Source: a virus. From it: a stretch of 25,427 nt of DNA. Numbering within the stretch: the first letter of the stretch is position 1; each line of letters starts with the position of its first letter. The stretch covers positions 1 through 25,427 of IMG/VR virus record IMGVR_UViG_3300013101_000079; one strand, written 5' to 3'. The position numbers were made by a program, and so were the translations under genes. Below the pieces are notes generated by a model, which searched no databases, was not told the DNA's origin, and saw only the letters and a program-made list of their open reading frames with translations. Below are positions 8,801 to 14,911 of this stretch, piece after piece.

Positions 8801-10503
8801 AACTCTGCTACATGTCGCCGGTCATGGAAGCCTCCTTCTTCTACGTCGACGTACTCCACCTCAGCCCCCTGCTCAACCCCTTCATCTATATTTTTCTGGC
8901 GCTGGTCACGCGGTGAAAGTTCCGGCCCCAGTAACTCGCCCTCGACAGGAGGAGGAGGAGAGGGGGGAGGCGAAGATGGCTCATCTGGTATGTCAGGCAG
9001 GTCGGCGGCACCAGCTTCTTCACCTGCCGCGATAACAAGAGTCGGTGCATCCGGCATATCCGGCTCGGGGATAGGATCAGTGGTTGGTTTCGGCTTGGGA
9101 GCAGGAGCCTCAGCAGAGCCAAAAGCTGCAGCCATGGCCCCTTCGGTCACACCGCCGCCCATCATGCCAAGGAAGCCCTGATTGGCTGCCTTCACGTAGT
9201 CAATAGGCTTGCCTGTTGCCAGCTCGCCGACAGCGGACTGACCGGCCTCTTCTGGGAACTCGGTAATGCCGCCACCGACGAAGCCTTTAGCTAGTCGGGT
9301 AAGGAATGACTTGCCTGATGCAGCGAGGCCTTCACCTGCGCCGCCGGTCACGAAGGCCAGCGGAGCAATGATGCCAGCAGCGAAGGACGCGGACTCAGCG
9401 GCGGACTCGTGAGCCTCCTTGAGTGACTTGCCCTCCTCGCGAGCGTCTTCAAGCACTTCCTCGTACACAGACTTGTACGTTTCTGCCGTCACGTAGGCAG
9501 AGTTAGCTGCGCCGAAGCTGCCAGCCTTGGTTAATTTCGGATATTTCTCCGTGATCTTCTTGAGCTTCTTGATCTTGTTCACGCCCTTGAGGAGCTTGAA
9601 CCCGCCAGTAACAATACCTGCCGACGGTATGGCTGACCCAGCAATGAGGTGGGCAACTTGGCGCAGGTTGGGCATGTCGAACTGGACTTCCCCATCCTCG
9701 TCGAGTGAAATAATATCGTGCTCAAGGGATTTCTTCATCCACTCTGGGATGGTCTCGCGTACGTCTTCACCTTGCTTCTGCAGGTACGCTGCAAACTTGT
9801 CGGTAACATCGTCGTCGCCGAATCCGAAGTCGGCCATGTCAGCCAGTAGGGAGCCAACATCGTACGCACTGGCCCACAGGGATTTACCAAGCCCTTCCAT
9901 CTCATCGCCCATCTTGGCGAAGAATCCACCCGGCGCTTCCGGGCCTTTGGGGGTCTGCGGAGATTGTGAGGCGCGGCGTATTGCTGTCTCGGCCTCGGTG
10001 CGTTTGTATAACTCTTCTGTCGGGGTAGAGACCTTGTCCTCAAGACCTGTCAGCGACATGTCGGGAGCGGTGCCACTCGTTTGCGACAGGTGGCCAGCCT
10101 TCACCTTGTCAATATGGTTGCGGGTTTCTTCGGGCAGGTCATCAAACTTACCGCCGTTCTTAATCCAGTCGTCGGTGTGCCCCGGCCCCCAGTTGTACGC
10201 TGCCAACGCATGTTCAATGTCGCCATCGTACTTGGTCAACATCTTGCTCATGTAATCAGCAGTGAACCGGACGTTCTCCCCCGGGTCGTCGATAGGTTTG
10301 GTTTGATCAAACGCCGTAACCCCATAGCCGGGGTCTTGGGCAGTGTTTGGCATGACTTGTCCGAGGCCACGAGCACCTTTCGGTGACACAGCACCGGGCT
10401 GGCCAGCCGACTCCGCCTGAATCTTTGCCTCAAGCAATGCTGGGTCAAGCCCGTATCGCTGGGCGTTCTGTCGAATCAGGTCGGCGTAGTCTTGGACGGC
10501 CAT
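5896..10503 (-). CDS. Giant internal/ejection protein: lytic transglycosylase, two tandem GNAT-like domains, polyvalent C-terminal region
   Basis: This 1535-residue protein matches the T7 gp16 role: a virion protein that is ejected, cuts peptidoglycan and helps form the DNA conduit. Residues 1-120 are an SLT lysozyme-like domain, with catalytic Glu31 in KIQAESAGQPG, then GARGLGQVMP and AAYNWGPG. Ala/Gly-rich hydrophobic stretches near 283-298, 371-388 and 441-462 could insert in membranes. A Pro/acid-rich linker (about 465-540) precedes a first GNAT-like domain (about 545-678, acyl-CoA loop QRGKGAG near 597-603). A PEPA repeat and a second GNAT-like domain (about 781-905, KGRGFG loop) follow. 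Linkers carry QPDMF and QPSMF, then a Gly/Lys-rich basic patch (about 1083-1111) and a helical region. The start is ATG 10503 with GAGGA upstream. It ends at an amber codon, with the frame open again for about 600 codons beyond. Confidence 0.85.
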   Translation of the reverse strand: MAVQDYADLIRQNAQRYGLDPALLEAKIQAESAGQPGAVSPKGARGLGQVMPNTAQDPGYGVTAFDQTKPIDDPGENVRFTADYMSKMLTKYDGDIEHALAAYNWGPGHTDDWIKNGGKFDDLPEETRNHIDKVKAGHLSQTSGTAPDMSLTGLEDKVSTPTEELYKRTEAETAIRRASQSPQTPKGPEAPGGFFAKMGDEMEGLGKSLWASAYDVGSLLADMADFGFGDDDVTDKFAAYLQKQGEDVRETIPEWMKKSLEHDIISLDEDGEVQFDMPNLRQVAHLIAGSAIPSAGIVTGGFKLLKGVNKIKKLKKITEKYPKLTKAGSFGAANSAYVTAETYKSVYEEVLEDAREEGKSLKEAHESAAESASFAAGIIAPLAFVTGGAGEGLAASGKSFLTRLAKGFVGGGITEFPEEAGQSAVGELATGKPIDYVKAANQGFLGMMGGGVTEGAMAAAFGSAEAPAPKPKPTTDPIPEPDMPDAPTLVIAAGEEAGAADLPDIPDEPSSPPPSPPPPVEGELLGPELSPRDQRQKNIDEGVEQGAEVEYVDVEEGGFHDRRHVAELNGEVVGAIGYDVVNTGKTARISLTEELDPAIQRGKGAGVDLYTSFVDEQLAAGRTVESDNSVSTSAGRAYAALKLKGYEVTTNPKATFDEKTGWHVPGAPKGSVFSITKAPAQQELLKTRHQPKADGSLPNQQDILLGDVATPGKTRELGTTESDTTDMTLKSDVNLGVDPGTGFDQTQQTLPGMEVDTTPEPAPEPAPEPAPEPAPEPESPEQATFEELEADEEGLITLEMRDSKGNKIGGITYTVDHEAGVTQIDQTLDLDSDLKGRGFGVALYKKFIDEQLAAGRVVHSDAAVAPEARRVYEALERRGYNVITQPAVKGERGKAAYIVTRAPESPEVQAMNRIADKLERLIDQKPEQPDMFGGEPTVSFIPEEEQAMDGVDERTRTPHQPSMFTDKTGVPSAAGKRAAGRMSLTPKQQASQDAYEESVKQLDSEQAQKAKEEEEYRAKLDLTKPDDYDKPIGPKTKAQAEADTNAELRDAEKAQAFEDYLHGQVATQVAEDYWNPENRNGGSGGGGKGKKPRLFSRKWFAWKRQVLKARHWDEFVRQVQDAQIAIKRVQEVFKNAKGLVPDRVDLHGAWTRVPQEAVDMIRKMKATKLAPIINIAQGRTAEGVEVKGRKAMSNKDMQSFAAAVHSLFRNYWIAKKNGEMAPADNEVGGSGVSVKQAREIVTGLAETYDEQQLAELSNAIFNLSEFGRKKLAPASPGNIGGFGLIDTKEAERYAPDMAFKKTFDDMVEQKGFLEALKFENYSGIDQATWQENMHRITYVPLSDVDAQSSLVNLLDDMAWVRDDFDSSASIYGHELNQAYGRSAERGLASDSISQLIVNTDRAIKRGVQNHGLARRVVNQATSMADNRFAVVLEEAPNGTYSDSAAMQRRIKENWPAEASSYAFPAGTTPPVVRYKKGDTEVAVIIYDVRYADAIATTKTSQSHSKVVKAFANASGFVRRAMTTLNPGFLGVNVFR
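8174..8233 (-). repeat. 12-bp tandem repeat encoding a PEPA-repeat linker
   Basis: The plus-strand unit GGCTCAGGTGCT occurs four times without change (8174-8221), followed by a fifth diverged copy (8222-8233). It lies in frame within the giant ejection protein and encodes alternating Pro-Glu-Pro-Ala, a rigid extended spacer just before the second GNAT-like domain. Copy number is likely to vary by slippage between related phages. Confidence 0.9.
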
Positions 10504-10506
10504 GTG

Positions 10507-11445
10507 TTATTTCCTCGGGCGGTAACTCGCCTGCGGTACTTCGGGTTGGAGTTCTTCGCCTCGTTGAATCTGCCCCCGCGTGCCTCTGTTGAGAAACTCC
10601 CGAGCCTCAGACACAGCGGACTCATCCAGAAACCCCGGGGTTTGCATCAAGCCTCCGCCCGATTCGCTTCCGGGTGGACTAAGCCGTTCTGTTGGGAAAG
10701 ACCTAGCGTCAGCACCGGGCGAAGTTGGGTAGTACGGGTGTGATCTGCTCCGCTGCTCTCCCTTCGGTATAAACCTGTCCTTGTACGCCTGCTCCTCCCC
10801 GGAAATCTCACCTCCTTCTCCGCCGCCTGTGACCGAGTCCCATGTTCGACTTAGCCACCCCTGTTCTTCCTCTTCAGGAACAACTTCTTCGCCGCCCTCT
10901 TCAGCGGCCACCGGGTTAAGTTCTGTGTACGTGGCAGGGTACTGCGAGAGCACCTGCTGCAAGTTGAACTCAGGCGCATCTTCTGCGCGACCGATAGTGG
11001 TGTTGTACGCACCCTCCAATCCCTTGTACAGCTTCTCAAGTTTGGCTATATCTGGGGCGGTGTCTGGTGTATACAAACCTGCCTCGATCATTTTCTGCAG
11101 CGCGAGCTTAGGCTCACCGTCGAACTTGACCATGTTGTTAAACGTCTCAAGTTCCTGAGCCGACATTCCGTCCTTGCCGTAGACACTTGAGACCATGGCA
11201 CCGGCGCGGTTGTAGAACTTGTCTTCCCGCTTGTCGGCAATGTTGGTGGCTGCTGTCGACTTGTCGAAAGCCAACCGCTCACTCATGAGTCCTTGTCGAC
11301 CCTCGGAAATTTTCAGTAGATTTTCCTGCCGCTGCTTCTCAAGAGCCAGCTTACGATCTTCCCGGGCGTTCTGCTGGTAAAGCTGAGCTTGGTTGCCAGC
11401 TTCCATCAAGCCAGCACCGACGGCTCTCATCATCCTGCGTCCCAT
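10507..11445 (-). CDS. Virion-region protein with N-terminal coiled coil and disordered C-terminus
   Basis: This 312-residue protein belongs to no family that I recognise. The N-terminus (about 10-70) is Gln/Arg/Lys/Glu-rich and should form a coiled coil. A helical middle follows (about 70-155), then an acidic Glu/Gly-rich segment (about 178-225) and a Pro/Ser/Gly-rich tail with GGGLMQTPGF and a predicted short helix. It sits just before the giant ejection protein, in the place where T7-like phages encode smaller internal core proteins, so an ejection or core role is inferred. The ATG overlaps the upstream gene's stop as TAATG, and GGGAG lies six bases before the start. The stop is TAA, followed by the next gene three bases on. 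Confidence 0.8.
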   Translation of the reverse strand: MGRRMMRAVGAGLMEAGNQAQLYQQNAREDRKLALEKQRQENLLKISEGRQGLMSERLAFDKSTAATNIADKREDKFYNRAGAMVSSVYGKDGMSAQELETFNNMVKFDGEPKLALQKMIEAGLYTPDTAPDIAKLEKLYKGLEGAYNTTIGRAEDAPEFNLQQVLSQYPATYTELNPVAAEEGGEEVVPEEEEQGWLSRTWDSVTGGGEGGEISGEEQAYKDRFIPKGEQRSRSHPYYPTSPGADARSFPTERLSPPGSESGGGLMQTPGFLDESAVSEAREFLNRGTRGQIQRGEELQPEVPQASYRPRK

Positions 11446-12326
11446 TATCGTCTCCCTCGTGGCATACGGTTCGGGTCGCCCATCAACGCGTCAGGCTGCT
11501 CATCCGGTGGAGGTATTACTGGCGGGGTAACAGGTACGCGCCCATCCCCCTCTTCAGGAAATCCACGAGGGGGGTTAACCCCGTAGTACGTGTCTTCACC
11601 GACGTTAACTTTATCGTCGTCACGTTGCCATTGAGGCCGTGCGGCGTAGTCAACGGCTGGCCCGCTTGGCCCGTAACTCGGCTCTGGAGGTAAACCTGCG
11701 GCGGCGGACATGAGCGGCGAATCAGCAACCTTATGCTTGGCTGCGGCTTCCATGGCGTCAGCCAGTGGCCTGCGTGCACCCAGTGCGGCTTCGTTGCCTG
11801 CTCGCATCATGTCGTTAGGGTTCATACCCTCGGCCATGGCCCGGCTATTCACGTAGTCAAAAGCCTTATTGATGCCCTTGTCTGCCATGTAATCGCGCAT
11901 ATCAGTAGCGGCTATCTGCTTCTGTTCTTCCGTGAACCCTGCTGCTTCTAGCTGCTCGCCATGGAGCACAGCTACCTTCAGAAGTACATCTTCCTTGAGC
12001 TGGGTTATATTTGTCCCGTCCATTACTTGATTGGCGGCTACCCCGAACTCCTCGACCATGTCGATGGCTTCAGTGGTAAGGCCAAGAACAATATCCATGT
12101 CCATTTCGATGGTGGCCGTCTTGGCATTTTTATCCATAACGCCCCTCACCGCCTTGTAGGCAATGTTGGCCATCGTCTGCCGCGTGTCGGTGCTGTCCCG
12201 CAGAAGCTTTTCGATCTGCTCAGAGCCAACGCCGTGGATATACTCCATAACGTCCATGACCATGGTGTCGAATAACTCTTGCTCCCTCGGGTCAACGGGT
12301 GGCGTACCTTCAACTTGTCTAGGCAT
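11445..12326 (-). CDS. Helical virion-region protein of unknown function
   Basis: This protein is about 293 residues long, with a helical, Met- and acid-rich N-terminal two-thirds (about 10-200) and a Pro/Gly-rich disordered tail. I recognise no catalytic motif. The tail contains DSPLMSAAAG and ends near PDALMGDPNRMPRGRR; the same DALMGD string lies at the C-terminus of the upstream gene product. I chose ATG 12326 because GGGGAGA lies eight bases upstream; a TTG six bases earlier (12332) is less likely. The start overlaps the end of the preceding gene by eight bases. It stands between two other small virion-region genes, so a structural or ejection role is inferred from context only. Confidence 0.8.
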   Translation of the reverse strand: MPRQVEGTPPVDPREQELFDTMVMDVMEYIHGVGSEQIEKLLRDSTDTRQTMANIAYKAVRGVMDKNAKTATIEMDMDIVLGLTTEAIDMVEEFGVAANQVMDGTNITQLKEDVLLKVAVLHGEQLEAAGFTEEQKQIAATDMRDYMADKGINKAFDYVNSRAMAEGMNPNDMMRAGNEAALGARRPLADAMEAAAKHKVADSPLMSAAAGLPPEPSYGPSGPAVDYAARPQWQRDDDKVNVGEDTYYGVNPPRGFPEEGDGRVPVTPPVIPPPDEQPDALMGDPNRMPRGRR

Positions 12327-13203
12327 TTGCAAATTCTCCCCAGTCGCCCATCAAGGCGTCTGTCTGGACTCTCCCATCGGTTCCTCGCTGCAGGCCTCCG
12401 GGCATAACTGACTGCTGTGCCCGACTCTGCTGCGCGTTCATTAAGCCATCGGCGGCTTCACTTCCCCCTCCACCGGCTCCAACAATGGCTCCTTCGCCAC
12501 CTCCAGCTCCGGGTACGGCAAGGGCGCTGCGGCCCGGGCCGACTTCGCCGTCCTTGGTGGTTCCGTAGTAGTCCACGTTCTTGAACTCACTTGGCTGGCC
12601 CGCCATGGCCAAAGCTGCACCGGCGATAGGCGCGATAACTGCTCCGTATTTCATGGCTGTGTCAAGCGACAAGCCTTTTGTGGCTGCGTCTTTCGTGGCC
12701 TGTGTGACCGTGGTCTTGGCTGCGTCCGAGATTCCGGGGACGATTGCCGTACTGCCTTCGGCCAAGGCTACCTCGCCCATGGTACTTCCAACTACACCCG
12801 GCATACCTGCAGACGCGGCGGGAGCGGCTGTACCTGCGAGCACGCTGGCTGAGTTGGCTGTCATTCCCGGCATCATGGCTGCGTTGGCCGCCAGTCCTGT
12901 ATCTACACCAACCGCTCCTGTTCCAATTATGGCTTCGCCTGCTGCAGTAGCTTCGCCAGCGGCGGCGGCACCGAAGCCGCCTTCGCCGATTCCAAACGTA
13001 CCTGCGATGGCTGTCGCTCCCGACCACATGGTCGAGCCGACGGCTCCCATAAATCCCCCGAAGGAGTTCACTCCTGCGAAGGCGGTGAACCCTACACTGG
13101 CTACGCCCGCTGTAAACACGGTGGCAGCGACAAGGGCTATAACCATCCAGTTATCCTTGACGAACTTCCAAGCTTTCTTCAGGCCTTTCTTGATAAAACT
13201 CAC
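12319..13203 (-). CDS. Membrane-associated virion protein (amphipathic N-terminus plus hydrophobic segment)
   Basis: This protein is about 294 residues. It opens with a basic amphipathic helix, SFIKKGLKKAWKFVKDNW, followed at once by a hydrophobic segment (MVIALVAATVFTAGVASVGF) and then a very Ala/Gly-rich region to about residue 200 with little charge. This architecture is common in podophage proteins encoded near the ejection proteins and suggests membrane insertion during DNA delivery. I chose GTG 13203: AGGAG lies eight bases upstream and the start overlaps the previous stop as GTGA; a GTG at 13242 lacks a good ribosome site. The C-terminus ends DALMGDWGEFANA. It terminates in TAG, with TGA three codons later (TAG ACA AGT TGA). 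The precise role is inference. Confidence 0.8.
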   Translation of the reverse strand: MSFIKKGLKKAWKFVKDNWMVIALVAATVFTAGVASVGFTAFAGVNSFGGFMGAVGSTMWSGATAIAGTFGIGEGGFGAAAAGEATAAGEAIIGTGAVGVDTGLAANAAMMPGMTANSASVLAGTAAPAASAGMPGVVGSTMGEVALAEGSTAIVPGISDAAKTTVTQATKDAATKGLSLDTAMKYGAVIAPIAGAALAMAGQPSEFKNVDYYGTTKDGEVGPGRSALAVPGAGGGEGAIVGAGGGGSEAADGLMNAQQSRAQQSVMPGGLQRGTDGRVQTDALMGDWGEFANA

Positions 13204-13658
13204 GCTGCTTTCTCCTGTGCTTCCTGCAAGTCCATGACCCACGCGTCGCCAACGGAACGGAACCCTGACAACTTGTAGAACATGTGCACTTTGCCGGTCG
13301 GGTCTTCATTGGCGATGCCCATAATAATTTTACTCGCGCGGTGCTCTCTGGCCCAACGCTTAAACTCACCCAGTATCTCAATCCCACCAGCCTCACACAT
13401 GAAGTGAATGTCAGTGGCGTAGACCATCTTGTTAAATATAAACTGGTCTACTGTGGCCAGTAAAACTCCGACGACACGATCAGTGTCGTCCCGCACAATC
13501 AGAATATCTGAACCATCCTCTCGTACTACCCTCACCATGTTCCGCTTGAATAGCACCGGGTTAAAATCAATCTCTGCCCAAGACGACTTCACGTGCTGGG
13601 ACTTACAGAACCTCACAATCTCCGTGACGGCTAAATAATTTGCAACGCTTGCCTTCAC
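13200..13658 (-). CDS. GNAT-family N-acetyltransferase-like protein
   Basis: The 152-residue product fits the Gcn5-related N-acetyltransferase fold: a helix-rich start, paired strands around ILIVRDDTDRVVGVLLA, a central strand and helix (IHFMCEAGGIEILGEFKRWARE), and the C-terminal FYKLSGF motif typical of GNATs. The acyl-CoA loop is degenerate: it reads EAGGIEIL where the usual pattern is Q/R-x-x-G-x-G/A, so activity is uncertain. The start is GTG, overlapping the upstream stop as GTGA, so translation is probably coupled. Similar GNAT-like genes occur among the structural genes of other podophages, where their substrate is generally unknown. It could modify a virion or host protein, or be a structural protein using the fold. 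Confidence 0.75.
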   Translation of the reverse strand: MKASVANYLAVTEIVRFCKSQHVKSSWAEIDFNPVLFKRNMVRVVREDGSDILIVRDDTDRVVGVLLATVDQFIFNKMVYATDIHFMCEAGGIEILGEFKRWAREHRASKIIMGIANEDPTGKVHMFYKLSGFRSVGDAWVMDLQEAQEKAA

Positions 13659-14908
13659 GCAACACCGGGAAGCGACGCAGACTCTCGGCCAATCTCAGGA
13701 CTCTGGGGGCTGCCGTACTGCTGAACGCTTGGGTCACTTGCCGACGGGTCTTCAGGGTTGTAGTTCTGCTCCACACCCGCGTCACCTCCGCTGCTTCCGT
13801 TGTACTCAGGGTACCCCGCCCACGCCAGATCACTCGGCCACCAAGGCGGAGCGTAATTGTTGTCCGCGTCACCAACCGCAGCTTGGGCGGGTGTGACTTC
13901 AGGCGGAAGCGTGTTGCCTGTCTTCGGGTCGTAGTTCGGCGGATTGACGAAGGTGCCATCATCGTTGTAGTAATCTTTCATGGTGGCGTCGAGGTTCCGC
14001 ACAGCCTGCTCGCGCTGGGAGGCTGTGAACTTCGGATTGTTGTTCGTCATGATCGAGCTGTACATTTCAGCAAACGCCTGCTCACGAGTCACGCCATACT
14101 TGGTGGCCGAGTCAAGCTGCGACTGCGCCCACGACAACGAGTTGGTAAGCATGTTTTCTTCGCTTGTCCAATCCCGGTTGAGCTGGTTTTGCCACGCGGT
14201 GTTCGCCTGCGTGTCTTCCCGATCTTCAATTCCGATCATGGCCTTGCGAATATCGCCGTACCCTGACAACTGTTCGGCAAGAACCTGCTGGTCACGTCTG
14301 GCCCCGGCTTCCATACCGGCGATACCGGCACGTGTGCCAAGCTCGGCGTTCAGCCTGCTGGCCTCGTTCGTTGCTGCCATGTTTTCACTGGCTGTCTTGC
14401 CATAAGTGTTGGCATCTTGAAGTGCAAACGGTTGGGCACCGGAGATCATGGCCCCCTGTGCGGCACCAGTAGCCAGTGAACTGTTCATCAATCCACGTGC
14501 TCCGCCCCTTGCCAACCCTTGGGCAGCGGCTTGCTGCATTAACGGCGAGTTGGAAGCGAGCATCTGCTGCAACTGGTACTGGGACAGCTCGTTCTGTCCG
14601 ACCTGTCGGTTGGTTGCGTTCGCCCGGGTGGCGTTCACGTCGTAGTTCCGGTCGGCGTACTTAGAATCTCCGATGGCTCCGATAGTGTCCATCAGCCCGC
14701 CGGTCATACCGACGTTTATGTTGTAGTTTTCCTTCCCGTTAATGCCTGTCTGGTACCCGTACTGGTCAAGATTTTCATCAGGTACGTAGTCAGGCCCGGT
14801 TGTCGGGCGGGAATCGCTTGGCGGCGGCTCAACCAGCGGGTTCTCAACGGGAGGCTGAGTAGTTACTGGGCCGTCGTCGTAGCCATTGTTTTCACCGGGT
14901 GCTGCCAT
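13655..14908 (-). CDS. Virion-region protein with conserved Ala/Gln-rich helical core
   Basis: The protein has 417 residues. The first 70 and the last 110 residues are Pro/Asn/Asp/Gly-rich and probably disordered. The core (about 85-330) is helical and contains SPLMQQAAAQGLARGGARGLMNSSL followed by GAAQGAMI and QPFALQDA, a pattern I associate with podophage virion proteins encoded beside tail and ejection genes; no enzymatic motif is visible. It lies between the nozzle-like gene and the GNAT gene. ATG 14908 is preceded by AGGTGA, and the gap to the upstream stop is only three bases. The stop TGA overlaps the next GTG start. The role is probably structural or ejection-related, with moderate certainty. 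Confidence 0.8.
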   Translation of the reverse strand: MAAPGENNGYDDGPVTTQPPVENPLVEPPPSDSRPTTGPDYVPDENLDQYGYQTGINGKENYNINVGMTGGLMDTIGAIGDSKYADRNYDVNATRANATNRQVGQNELSQYQLQQMLASNSPLMQQAAAQGLARGGARGLMNSSLATGAAQGAMISGAQPFALQDANTYGKTASENMAATNEASRLNAELGTRAGIAGMEAGARRDQQVLAEQLSGYGDIRKAMIGIEDREDTQANTAWQNQLNRDWTSEENMLTNSLSWAQSQLDSATKYGVTREQAFAEMYSSIMTNNNPKFTASQREQAVRNLDATMKDYYNDDGTFVNPPNYDPKTGNTLPPEVTPAQAAVGDADNNYAPPWWPSDLAWAGYPEYNGSSGGDAGVEQNYNPEDPSASDPSVQQYGSPQSPEIGRESASLPGVA

Positions 14909-14911
14909 AAA

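Noticed and set aside
9527-10255. Rightward ORF (242 codons) opposite the transglycosylase region
   Set aside because: It is antisense to a clear coding gene, Ser/Pro-rich from reverse-complement codons, with no convincing family.
12581-13237. Rightward ORF (218 codons) opposite the membrane-associated virion protein
   Set aside because: Ala/Pro/Val composition is the mirror of the Ala/Gly-rich gene on the other strand.
13640-14266. Rightward Arg/Val-rich ORF (208 codons)
   Set aside because: It is antisense to the 417-residue virion-region gene; composition is typical of a shadow frame.
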